Positions 1-7,409 of a DNA stretch of 13,091 bases are shown here, piece after piece. Made by a program: the position numbers and the translations under genes. The DNA comes from Bdellovibrionaceae bacterium UBA2351 (GTDB lineage: Bacteria; Bdellovibrionota; Bdellovibrionia; Bdellovibrionales; Bdellovibrionaceae). The number at the start of each line of letters is the position of its first letter. Positions within the stretch are counted from its first letter, which is position 1. Below the pieces are notes generated by a model. The model saw only the letters and a program-made list of their open reading frames with translations. It made no database searches and was not told the origin of the DNA. The stretch spans positions 3,425 to 16,515 of the forward strand of contig DDTZ01000166.1 in NCBI GenBank assembly GCA_002344565.1, given 5' to 3'.

Positions 1-1623
1 GGCATATCGTTTGATGAAACGTGCACGACATCGACTGTGAATGATGTTTTAGCGATGTTTGCAAAGCATGCAAAAAAACCAGCGTCGTTAACATTCGACA
101 AAGTAAAACCCCCAACAGCGGCATCATGGTCAGCGTTCTTTAGTCGTAAATCAGACTACATGACTCACGAGACATTTAACTCGTACCATACAGAAACTGA
201 ATTATTACGCTACATCCACCGCCTACAGAACAAGGACTTCACACTGACTCACTCGATGATCCCGCTTGGATCGTGTACGATGAAGTTAAATGCGACGACG
301 GAATTAGTCCCTGTATCTTGGCCCGAAGTAAATCAGCTTCATCCATTTGCCCCCGTTTCACAAGCACAAGGTTACATGAAGATGATTCAAGACCTTGAAA
401 GTAAACTATGTGCAATCACTGGTTTTTCAGCCGTGTCCTTGCAACCGAATGCCGGTTCTCAAGGGGAATATGCGGGTTTATTAGTTATCCGCGAATACTA
501 TCGCTCTAGAAATCAATCAAACCGTAATATTTGCCTAATCCCAGCATCAGCTCATGGAACAAACCCAGCATCGGCGGTTATGGCCGGTATGAAAGTCGTT
601 CTAGTTCTGTGCGATGATCAAGGGAATGTAGACATTGCTGATTTAAAGAAAAAAGCAGAAGACTATAAAAATGATCTTGCCGCCTTGATGGTGACGTATC
701 CTTCGACTCATGGTGTATTCGAAGAACAAATCACTGAAATTTGCAAAATCATTCACGACAACGGCGGCCAAGTTTACATGGACGGCGCGAATCTAAATGC
801 ATTAGTCGGTTTGGCTCGCCCAGGTGAATTTGGACCTGACGTTTCCCATATGAACTTACATAAAACATTTGCAATCCCTCACGGCGGAGGCGGACCAGGT
901 GTCGGACCGATTGGTGTTCGCGAACATTTACAAGACTTCTTGCCACGCCTAACAAGTGTTCCAGAAAGCGGTCCTGAAAAAGGTATCACGTCAACAACAG
1001 CGGCGCCTTGGGGTAGCGCAAGCATTCTGCCAATCTCGTGGGCGTACATCACGATGATGGGTTCTGAAGGCTTAAAGAAAGCAACCTTAATCAGTATTCT
1101 AAGCGCAAACTACATCGCTAAACGCCTAAGCCCATATTTCCCTGTATTATATAAAGGCCGCGAAGGCTTAGTGGCTCACGAATGTATTATTGATTTACGT
1201 CCAGCCAAGAAAACATCTGGCGTAGACGTCACTGATGTTGCCAAACGCTTGATGGACTATGGTTTCCACGCACCTACCATGAGCTTCCCCGTTGCGGGAA
1301 CGTTGATGATCGAGCCAACGGAGAGCGAATCTAAAGCAGAAGTGGATCGTTTCATTGATTCTATGATTCAAATCCATGCCGAAATTAAAGCGGTGGAAAC
1401 AGGAAAATACTCATTAGAAAAAAGTCCGCTATTCAACGCGCCTCATACGGCACAAATGGTAATCAAAACTGAGTGGAATTTCCCGTACTCACGTGAAGAA
1501 GCGGCTTATCCGAAACCATGGATTCGCCAAAACAAAATGTGGCCATCAGTGGCTCGAATCGACAATGCGTACGGAGACAAAAATCTTATTTGTTCATGTG
1601 CGCCTATTGATAGCTATAAATAA
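1..1623 (+). CDS. gcvP: Glycine dehydrogenase (decarboxylating), P protein, C-terminal part (5' end outside window)
   Basis: P protein of the glycine cleavage system. It is a PLP enzyme that decarboxylates glycine and passes the aminomethyl group to the lipoyl arm of GcvH, in the cytoplasm. The frame is open from base 1 with GISFDET, which matches the middle of fused-type P proteins such as E. coli GcvP, so this is a long protein cut by the window edge and not a separate GcvPB subunit. The GTG at 37 is internal. Visible motifs are MIPLGSCTMKLNA, SAHGTNPASA, the PLP-lysine motif NLHKTF (Lys codon 862-864), the glycine loop PHGGGGPG, GFHAPTMSFPVAGTLM with PTESES, and the conserved end CSCAPI. 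About 540 residues are present. From family size I infer that roughly 400 N-terminal residues are missing. The TAA stop shares its last base with the ATG of the next gene (TAATG), which suggests translational coupling. Confidence 0.97.
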   Translation, partial: GISFDETCTTSTVNDVLAMFAKHAKKPASLTFDKVKPPTAASWSAFFSRKSDYMTHETFNSYHTETELLRYIHRLQNKDFTLTHSMIPLGSCTMKLNATTELVPVSWPEVNQLHPFAPVSQAQGYMKMIQDLESKLCAITGFSAVSLQPNAGSQGEYAGLLVIREYYRSRNQSNRNICLIPASAHGTNPASAVMAGMKVVLVLCDDQGNVDIADLKKKAEDYKNDLAALMVTYPSTHGVFEEQITEICKIIHDNGGQVYMDGANLNALVGLARPGEFGPDVSHMNLHKTFAIPHGGGGPGVGPIGVREHLQDFLPRLTSVPESGPEKGITSTTAAPWGSASILPISWAYITMMGSEGLKKATLISILSANYIAKRLSPYFPVLYKGREGLVAHECIIDLRPAKKTSGVDVTDVAKRLMDYGFHAPTMSFPVAGTLMIEPTESESKAEVDRFIDSMIQIHAEIKAVETGKYSLEKSPLFNAPHTAQMVIKTEWNFPYSREEAAYPKPWIRQNKMWPSVARIDNAYGDKNLICSCAPIDSYK

Positions 1624-2666
1624 TGAATAAGATCCTCTTCATTCGACTCGACAAAATTGGTGATCTCGTCTGCACACTATGTGCAGACGACCACCCTAGT
1701 TTAAAAGAGGATTCTAAACACTGGCTCATCTCTAAGGGCCTCGATTTTATTCCCGAACATTCTGTTCCTAAACGTATATACTCGCCTTTAACCAAAGACT
1801 GGCAAGGGTTTAAAGATCTCTATGAAATCTTAAAAGAAAACTACTTTGATGCGTCCGTAAGTTTTCAGTGTCCTTGGTGGGTTCATTTCCTTTTGTTTTA
1901 CTTTCGCATCCCTATTCGCGTGGGTGTTTTATCGAAATGGCATTCCTTTTTGTTTTTAAACGCCGGCTTACGCCAAAAACGCTCGCACGCCGAGCTTCAC
2001 GAAAGTGATTATAATTTTCAGCTTGTCCAAGTCTTGGCTGAAAAATTAAAAGGAACGAAAATCAGCTCCCTACCGACACCCACTTTACAGATGGAAGCGG
2101 GTAAAAATGAGATTCTTCTTCACAAATGGCATTTAAAAGACCATTCATACTTCATCGTTCACCCGGGTATGGCAGGAAGCTCACTTAACTGGCCACAAGA
2201 TCGTTACGTGAAATTTATTTCTGATTTTCATGGTGCTTATCCAGACTTGAAAATAGTGATGACGGGAACCACAGCCGATTCGGAATACTTGGACCAAATT
2301 TTATCTCGTTTCGAAGGCAAAGACTTTTTCCTCAGTTTGCAGGGCAAAATTAATACTTTTGAATTGCTGAGCTTATTGAGCTCGAGCGCCGGAATTTTAG
2401 CTCCTAGCACGGGTGTCCTGCACTTAGCTGCTTCACTAGGTGTTCCCACATTTGGTATTTTCTCGCCAATCAAAGTACAACACCCGACTCGCTGGGCGCC
2501 TCGTGGTGTGATGACAAAAACATATCTGCCTAAGGTTCAATGCCCCGCCAGGCATCACTGCCTAAAAGAAAAGTGCCCTCATTTCAATTGCATGGATACG
2601 ATCGATTTATTTGATGATTTCAAAATTGAATTTGATAAAACTCGCTTAGGGGAATCCGCAACGTGA
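1623..2666 (+). CDS. Glycosyltransferase family 9 (heptosyltransferase-like) protein
   Basis: A 347-residue GT9 protein, the family of the ADP-heptose:LPS heptosyltransferases WaaC, WaaF and WaaQ. These add heptose to the LPS core at the cytoplasmic face of the inner membrane. Supporting features are the N-terminal motif FIRLDKIGDLV (residues 6-16, with Asp14 at the usual catalytic position), the start of the second Rossmann domain at YFIVHPG (176-182) followed by NWP, and the nucleotide-sugar motif APSTGVLHLAASLGVP (260-275) followed by GIFSP. Four C-terminal cysteines (307, 313, 318, 323) match the Cys-rich tail common in the family. No signal peptide is visible. The start overlaps the gcvP stop by one base and the end overlaps the next start by four. 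The donor and acceptor sugars cannot be read from sequence, so no waa symbol is given. LPS or other surface-glycan assembly is the likely role. Confidence 0.9.
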   Translation: MNKILFIRLDKIGDLVCTLCADDHPSLKEDSKHWLISKGLDFIPEHSVPKRIYSPLTKDWQGFKDLYEILKENYFDASVSFQCPWWVHFLLFYFRIPIRVGVLSKWHSFLFLNAGLRQKRSHAELHESDYNFQLVQVLAEKLKGTKISSLPTPTLQMEAGKNEILLHKWHLKDHSYFIVHPGMAGSSLNWPQDRYVKFISDFHGAYPDLKIVMTGTTADSEYLDQILSRFEGKDFFLSLQGKINTFELLSLLSSSAGILAPSTGVLHLAASLGVPTFGIFSPIKVQHPTRWAPRGVMTKTYLPKVQCPARHHCLKEKCPHFNCMDTIDLFDDFKIEFDKTRLGESAT

Positions 2667-3691
2667 AGATAAAAAGAGAATTCGAAATTCCCGTAAAACT
2701 TGAAGTAGCCATCAACGAAAATTTAGGCACCTATGACTTGAGCCTTTCCGATTCCAAACGCATTGCTGCGGCCGTTCAATGGCAGTCGGACTTTTACATC
2801 GAAAATCCAAATCAGCAGACACCGTGGAAAGAACAAAGGGCTCAAATCGCCCAGTGGGCGTACTATTTACCGCTTAATTTCTTGCGAAACTTAGCGGTGC
2901 TCAATGAATTAAAATCAGTTGTACCGTTAGATCAGTTTGAAACGGCATTTGACTACGGCGCAGGCTTAGGCGCGTCTTCCTGGGCACTTCGCCAGATGGG
3001 ATTCAAAGGCCCCATTACTATGTTCGATCGCCATACGATTCCACCATCAGCGGCCGCCGCTGTTTCTGCCGACTTTGTTTCGCAATTTGAGCCAAGAAAT
3101 TACCGCGCTCATTTAGGAATTTTCTCGTATAGCTTGACGGAAATCCCCAACAGGAATGACCTATTGAATCAATTTTCTTATGTGGTCATCGTTGAACCGT
3201 CGACACAAACAGAAGGCCGACGCCTATCAGAGACTCGAAAGTTTCTTATCGAAAATGATTTCGAGATTTTAGCACCATGTACCCATCAAGGTGCATGTCC
3301 CTTGATAGCACACTCCCAAAAGGATTGGTGTCACGATCGCATCCTATTTAAGAAACCGACATGGATGGATAAAATTGAAAAAAACCTACCATTCCGAAAT
3401 GATAGCCTAACCTTCTCATATTTGATTGCCTTTAAAAAAGGCGCCATGAAGCCAGAATGGCGACGCCCGCACACACCGATTCAGGGCCGATTAACAGGCG
3501 ATATATTGCCAGAAAAGGGCAAAGATAAACAGCTTGTGTGTTTTGATGAACGGCGCTTATTTTTAACTTGGATGCACAAAAACAAGATCGACCAAACACT
3601 TCCGCGTGGTGGCCGAGTCGAAATACCTGACGATATAGAGATAGTTGCTAACGAAGCCCGTTTAAAAAAGGAAATTCAATACCTACCATAA
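2663..3691 (+). CDS. Rsm22-family methyltransferase-like small-subunit ribosome assembly protein
   Basis: A 342-residue protein of the Rsm22/METTL17 family: a class I SAM-methyltransferase fold linked to assembly of the small ribosomal subunit in mitochondria, with bacterial homologues. The SAM-loop motif is FDYGAGLGASSWAL (96-109). It is followed by the family signature VIVEPSTQTEGRR (175-187), APCTHQGACPL (204-214), KDWCHDR (220-226) and a SFSYLIAFKK-like strand (about 250-259). Cys206, Cys212, Cys223 and the distant Cys293 match the spacing of the four cysteines that bind an Fe-S cluster in METTL17-type proteins, so a cluster is likely here by homology. The GTG start sits in the GTGA overlap with the preceding stop, typical of translational coupling, and no better in-frame start is apparent. 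Whether it methylates rRNA or acts only as an assembly factor cannot be told from sequence. Confidence 0.85.
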   Translation: MKIKREFEIPVKLEVAINENLGTYDLSLSDSKRIAAAVQWQSDFYIENPNQQTPWKEQRAQIAQWAYYLPLNFLRNLAVLNELKSVVPLDQFETAFDYGAGLGASSWALRQMGFKGPITMFDRHTIPPSAAAAVSADFVSQFEPRNYRAHLGIFSYSLTEIPNRNDLLNQFSYVVIVEPSTQTEGRRLSETRKFLIENDFEILAPCTHQGACPLIAHSQKDWCHDRILFKKPTWMDKIEKNLPFRNDSLTFSYLIAFKKGAMKPEWRRPHTPIQGRLTGDILPEKGKDKQLVCFDERRLFLTWMHKNKIDQTLPRGGRVEIPDDIEIVANEARLKKEIQYLP

Positions 3692-3698
3692 GAATTTT

Positions 3699-3726
3699 TT
3701 GAACTTTGGTCCTTGCCTTTTATATA
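3699..3726 (+). promoter_or_regulatory. Weak sigma70-like promoter candidate upstream of the protease pair
   Basis: TTGAAC (3699-3704), a 16-base spacer and TATATA (3721-3726) resemble -35 and -10 boxes. They lie in the 150-base gap after the Rsm22-type gene, about 115 bases before the M14 start. No terminator is evident in this gap, so read-through from the upstream operon is also possible. The match is modest and rests on pattern alone. Confidence 0.3.
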
Positions 3727-3841
3727 CCCCCTGGCCATTATCCAAATGCCGCAAAATTTAATAGTGTTCGGCACTGCTAACTAAGCAGATTATTACGGAT
3801 TTTCCGATGGGGGCATCAAGGATTATCTTGGTGGAAAAATT

Positions 3842-4933
3842 ATGGTTAAAGGGATTATTTTAAGTCTATTTTTCTCGGTGTTTGCATTCGCAAAGTACAC
3901 ACAAGAAGCATACTACGTTTATGGCAAGCAAAACCTACGCTATTTTGCTCCGTACAAAGAACTGACTATCGATCACGTTACAGCATCTGGTTTTGAAGTC
4001 TACGGCCCTAAAGGATTAGGACAATTCATCACACGCGCAAACATCCGCGCGGCTGTTTTAGATACAAAAGCGTCTATCACTCGCGCTAAATACCCAACAC
4101 CAGAAGAGACGGCTCAGCGTATTCAAATGGCTGTTTCAAAATTCCCGCAAATCGCACAAATGATGTCCATTGGTAAATCGGTTAAAGGCCGTGATTTGTG
4201 GGTTATTAAAATTTCTAAAAACGTTCGCGTGAACGACAACAGACCAGAATTTAAATACATTGCTAATATGCACGGCGATGAAATTATGGGTCGTGAGTTA
4301 ATGGTTTTATTAATTGAAGATCTTTTATCGAACTACGGTAAAGATGCCTACTTAACTAAACTCGTGGATACAACTCAAATCTATATCCTTCCTTCAATGA
4401 ATCCAGACGGCGCCGCACTTATTCAACGTGGCAATGCAAACTGGGTTGACTTGAATCGCGATTTTCCAGATTTTTCTGAAAAAGGTAACGACAAAAATAC
4501 ACTCGACGGCCGCGCCGTAGAAACTCAAGCAATCATGAAATGGCAAGCGTCTCGAAAATTCCAATTATCAGCGAACTACCACGGCGGCGCCGAAGTTGTA
4601 AGCCTTCCTTTCGATACAGTTCCAGATAAATTTCCACTGGCTGATTTAGTCAATGGTTTAGGCGTAGAGTACGCGACAAACGCACCTTACATCGGCGCTT
4701 CTAAAGTTTTCAAAAATGGTATCACAAACGGCTACGCATGGTACGAAGTTAATGGCGGTATGCAAGACTGGAGCTGGAATTGGTACAAAGACCTTCAAAT
4801 CACTGTTGAATTGTCTAATCAAAAATATCCAGATCCTTCGACAATTCCATACTACTATCAACAAAACAGAAAGGCTTTGATTGCGTACATTGCTCGTGTT
4901 CACACGATCAATCAAAGCCGCATGGTAAGATAA
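3842..4933 (+). CDS. Exported M14 zinc carboxypeptidase (N/E-subfamily-like)
   Basis: A 363-residue metallocarboxypeptidase predicted to remove C-terminal residues from peptides outside the cytoplasm. Residues 1-17 form a signal peptide (MVKG, a hydrophobic stretch, then AFA before Lys18). A short N-terminal region (18-85) precedes the catalytic domain. The active-site set is complete: zinc ligands in HGDE (His144, Glu147) and YHGG (His247), substrate-binding residues in DLNRDF (Asn205, Arg206), PSMNPDG (185-191), the NGITNGYAWY...GGMQDW block (292-310), and catalytic Glu323 in TVELS. The NPDG, NRDFPD and GGMQDW motifs place it nearer the carboxypeptidase N/E/D group than pancreatic CPA. Unlike many members of that group it stops soon after the catalytic domain, with no transthyretin-like C-terminal domain. 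The start is supported by GGTGGA (3830-3835) six bases upstream and by the signal peptide. It is followed 30 bases later by an S8 protease, probably in the same transcript. Confidence 0.93.
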   Translation: MVKGIILSLFFSVFAFAKYTQEAYYVYGKQNLRYFAPYKELTIDHVTASGFEVYGPKGLGQFITRANIRAAVLDTKASITRAKYPTPEETAQRIQMAVSKFPQIAQMMSIGKSVKGRDLWVIKISKNVRVNDNRPEFKYIANMHGDEIMGRELMVLLIEDLLSNYGKDAYLTKLVDTTQIYILPSMNPDGAALIQRGNANWVDLNRDFPDFSEKGNDKNTLDGRAVETQAIMKWQASRKFQLSANYHGGAEVVSLPFDTVPDKFPLADLVNGLGVEYATNAPYIGASKVFKNGITNGYAWYEVNGGMQDWSWNWYKDLQITVELSNQKYPDPSTIPYYYQQNRKALIAYIARVHTINQSRMVR

Positions 4934-4952
4934 TTAAATTTTCATTAATTAA

Positions 4953-4958
4953 AAGGGG
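4953..4958 (+). promoter_or_regulatory. Ribosome binding site of the S8 protease
   Basis: AAGGGG lies five bases before the ATG at 4964, inside the 30-base A/T-rich spacer after the M14 stop. It is a stronger Shine-Dalgarno than the one before the M14 gene and fixes the start of the signal peptide. Confidence 0.6.
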
Positions 4959-4963
4959 TTCAA

Positions 4964-6475
4964 ATGAAAAAATTAACAGGCATTTTAGCAATTCTGGCTT
5001 TATCTGTTCAAACACTTGCGGTCACTTACGTTGATCCAGCATTGAATGGATTTTTAAATACGCGTTCGGTACAAACAACTCGCGTGGTTGTTCTTTTAAA
5101 GTACCCAACTAATTTACCGGCTCCTCGTCGTTACGAAAGCACGTCAGTAAAACAATACTTAATTCAAATGTACCAAGCCTCTGCCAAAAACGTAGCGAGC
5201 GTGGTTCAATCAAATCCTCGCGATATCAAATTAGTTGATCAATTCTGGATCAACAATTCATTAGCACTTGATGTGACACCAAATGGCTTGCGTGCTTTGT
5301 CGCAAAGCCCAGCAGTAGAAAAAATCTATGCTAACCGCAAAGTTATTTACAGCCAGCCAGTCGCAGTGCGCGCCGTACGCAGTCTTCGCGAAGCCAATGA
5401 TTACACATACGGTTTAAAAGATCTTGGTCTTGATAAACTTCAATCCGAGCGCCCAGATATTAACGGTCAAGGCGTAGTAGTTGGTTTAGTTGATACTGGT
5501 ATCGACGGTAAACATCCGGCTCTTAAAGGTAAAATTCCAGTATTCTACGATGCGTCCCAAAACAAAATTACTGAACCGACTGATAAACAATCTCACGGTA
5601 CACACACGGCGGGAACAATCCTTGGTGGCGATCGTGAAAGCGTAAAAATCGGTGTAGCTCCTGGCGCGAAAATGATCGGTGCGGCTGCACTTGAAGGTTA
5701 CGACAAAATGTTGAAATCAATGCAGTTCATGCTTGATCCAGATGGCAATCCACAGACTGCGGATGCTCCTCGCTTGATCAGCAACTCATGGAATGCGGGC
5801 GGCGCACCAGATATCGAATTATTCTACCGCGCCATCACGGCTTGGGAAGCGGCCGGTATTTTGCCAGTGTTCTCTGCAGGTAATGCGGGTCCGGGTCCAA
5901 AAACAATCACAACTCCGCATGAACATCCGTCTGTGCTAGCAGTGGGTGCGACAGATTCAAATTTCAAAATCGCGTCGTTTTCGTCTCGTGGTCCTGCGAT
6001 TTTCCAAGGTAAGACAATTCAAAAACCTGACTTTACAGCTCCGGGCGTGAACGTTCTTTCAACAGTTCCAGGCGGTGGTTTCCAAGAGATGTCTGGTACA
6101 TCTATGGCGTGTCCACACGCTGCGGGTATCGCGACATTACTATTCCAAGTGAATCCAAAATTCACTCCGCAAAATGTTCGCGAAATCATGATGAAGACTC
6201 TTCGCTTTGTTGATCAAAATGGAAATTCAATCGCACAACCAGTTTGGAATCCAGTATACGGCTTCGGTCGTTTGGATGCTTACGCAGCTATTAAAGCAGC
6301 TTTAGGAACGGCTCGTTCACGTTTCGCATCTGCTGGTTTCGGCGCTCTTCAATTGGCAGCATCATTGCCAATGATGGAAGGCTCAACGCTAACTCTTCAA
6401 GATTCAACAGCTGATGTTTCTGATTTAACGAAACCATACGCTACTGAAACGGCGAACTGGATCGTTGTTCAATAG
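4964..6475 (+). CDS. Exported S8 subtilisin-like serine protease with N-terminal propeptide
   Basis: A 503-residue secreted serine endopeptidase. Residues 1-19 are a signal peptide (MKKLTGILAI..., TLA before Val20). Residues about 38-130 look like an I9-type inhibitory propeptide: the VVVLLKYP strand, then a stretch ending VEKIYANRKV. The peptidase domain starts near residue 145 and has the full catalytic set: Asp177 in GLVDTGIDGKHP, His211 in SHGTHTAGT, oxyanion-hole Asn307 in FSAGNAGPG, and Ser380 in MSGTSMACPHAAG. SSRGP (340-344) and DFTAPGVNV (356-364) are typical family blocks. The domain ends near residue 447, leaving a tail of about 55 residues with no recognisable P-domain or sorting signal. 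Propeptide removal on maturation is expected from the family. It shares a transcript with the upstream M14 carboxypeptidase on spacing grounds, so endo- and exo-peptidase could act in sequence on the same proteins, for example nutrients or prey protein. A strong terminator follows. Confidence 0.95.
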   Translation: MKKLTGILAILALSVQTLAVTYVDPALNGFLNTRSVQTTRVVVLLKYPTNLPAPRRYESTSVKQYLIQMYQASAKNVASVVQSNPRDIKLVDQFWINNSLALDVTPNGLRALSQSPAVEKIYANRKVIYSQPVAVRAVRSLREANDYTYGLKDLGLDKLQSERPDINGQGVVVGLVDTGIDGKHPALKGKIPVFYDASQNKITEPTDKQSHGTHTAGTILGGDRESVKIGVAPGAKMIGAAALEGYDKMLKSMQFMLDPDGNPQTADAPRLISNSWNAGGAPDIELFYRAITAWEAAGILPVFSAGNAGPGPKTITTPHEHPSVLAVGATDSNFKIASFSSRGPAIFQGKTIQKPDFTAPGVNVLSTVPGGGFQEMSGTSMACPHAAGIATLLFQVNPKFTPQNVREIMMKTLRFVDQNGNSIAQPVWNPVYGFGRLDAYAAIKAALGTARSRFASAGFGALQLAASLPMMEGSTLTLQDSTADVSDLTKPYATETANWIVVQ

Positions 6476-6497
6476 TTTGAACTAAAAATAGAAATAC

Positions 6498-6536
6498 AAA
6501 AGCCCGTTTGAGGATATCTCAAACGGGCTTTTTTTT
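6498..6536 (+). terminator. Intrinsic, probably bidirectional terminator
   Basis: A perfect 12-bp inverted repeat, AGCCCGTTTGAG (6501-6512) with CTCAAACGGGCT (6518-6529), has a 5-base loop and is followed by a run of Ts (to 6536). The A-run before the stem gives a shorter U-tract on the other strand. It lies between the convergent S8 protease stop (6475) and the small lipoprotein stop (6557), so it can end both transcripts. It is strongest in the plus direction. Confidence 0.93.
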
Positions 6537-6556
6537 GCTCAAAATTTTTCTAGTCA

Positions 6557-7306
6557 CTAATAACTAATCGACCAACTCTTTTGAACCTTACCTGACCAAC
6601 TAATCGAGCGGGTTTTGCCGTCACTCGATGTCGACAGACTGAAGCTGCACCCACTGTTGTCCGTATTCACAAAACTACCATCTGTAAGAAACGCTAAACG
6701 AGTCATCTTACCTGACGTATTATCTGAAACAGAACCCAACACCTGGCCATTACTTAATCTCAAAAGAACTTCCTTGTAAGCCACCGTGTTTCCGCACGCG
6801 TAGATCGGCTCTACCGGTGTGTAGGCAGGTGTTACGGCATTTTGCCCATTACAGATTGTCATCGACTGTTGGTTGCTGGCATTAACGTCATAAACGCCCG
6901 TATTACCCACATCTGTTGACATCAGGATAGTTGAGCCTCCCGACGGACATTGCTCAGCAGACGCATCTACAACCGCAAATGCGACACCATTACCGTCCTT
7001 ACCATCTTTGCCATCAGACCCGTTGGAACCATTCACTCCATTACAAACAGAATATTTATTTATAATCGAATCGTCCTCGTCAAATGAACTACTTAAATTA
7101 ACGTCAATATAGACGGTATAGACGATCCCACCCGTTTGACAGTCTTCTGCCGTGGCAGAGCGAACATCAACACTTTGACCGACTGGCGCATCCGATACTT
7201 TTTCAGAATTCGTCGGCGCTATTGCGGGGACCGTCTCGACTCGGTCTGTACAGCCAAAAGGATTTAGGACCAACAATAAAACAACTAGAAACAACCGCAT
7301 TTTCAT
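6557..7306 (-). CDS. Small lipoprotein with two Cys-bracketed, Asp/Gly-rich repeats
   Basis: A 249-residue predicted lipoprotein of unknown function. Residues 1-18 form a hydrophobic signal ending NPFG before Cys19. The lipobox is relaxed, but Cys19 is well placed for lipidation. Two related repeats follow: residues about 50-92 (Cys56...YSVCNGVNG, Cys88) and 114-157 (Cys120...MTICNGQNA, Cys152). Each has a GG after the first Cys, a D-V-N type acidic middle, and a closing CNG. This resembles the DUF7151-type repeats seen in large surface proteins of delta-proteobacteria and Bdellovibrionota, an assignment made from memory of the pattern. The repeats are joined by a collagen-like run, GSNGSDGKDGKDGNG (93-107). 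The last 80 residues (Cys171, Cys220) look like a beta-rich domain ending SWSISY. GAGGTG (7311-7316) is the ribosome binding site for the ATG at 7306. Met3 is an alternative start with little effect. The gene lies downstream of the giant lipoprotein gene, beyond a terminator. Confidence 0.82.
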   Translation of the reverse strand: MKMRLFLVVLLLVLNPFGCTDRVETVPAIAPTNSEKVSDAPVGQSVDVRSATAEDCQTGGIVYTVYIDVNLSSSFDEDDSIINKYSVCNGVNGSNGSDGKDGKDGNGVAFAVVDASAEQCPSGGSTILMSTDVGNTGVYDVNASNQQSMTICNGQNAVTPAYTPVEPIYACGNTVAYKEVLLRLSNGQVLGSVSDNTSGKMTRLAFLTDGSFVNTDNSGCSFSLSTSSDGKTRSISWSGKVQKSWSISY

Positions 7307-7350
7307 TTTTCACCTCATACACGTTGGACGGTTGAGGTAAAAAAACGGTT

Positions 7351-7376
7351 AAAAAAAAGCCACCCGAAGGTGGCTT
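7351..7376 (-). terminator. Intrinsic terminator with UUCG tetraloop after the giant lipoprotein gene
   Basis: Read on the minus strand, AAGCCACC (7369-7376) pairs with GGTGGCTT (7357-7364) around a TTCG loop closed by a C-G pair, followed by a T-run (7351-7358). This is the exceptionally stable cUUCGg tetraloop form. It starts 34 bases after the stop at 7410 and ends only 45 bases before the next minus-strand start at 7306, so it sits between two co-directional lipoprotein genes. Confidence 0.92.
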
Positions 7377-7409
7377 GGTGTTTTTAACGATTTAAGAACT
7401 AGACCAACA

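Noticed and set aside
37..39. GTG at 37 as a true start of a separate GcvPB-like gene
   Set aside because: The frame is open to base 1 and the residues before the GTG (GISFDET) match the interior of fused-type GcvP, so this is an internal codon of a truncated gene.
3774..3788. CTGCT-AACTA-AGCAG hairpin as a terminator after the Rsm22-type gene
   Set aside because: The stem is only 5 bp and no T-run follows. It is probably chance.
7317..7350. Dedicated promoter for the small lipoprotein
   Set aside because: Only T-rich tracts and a TGTATG-like box directly against the ribosome binding site are present. No acceptable -35/-10 spacing was found.
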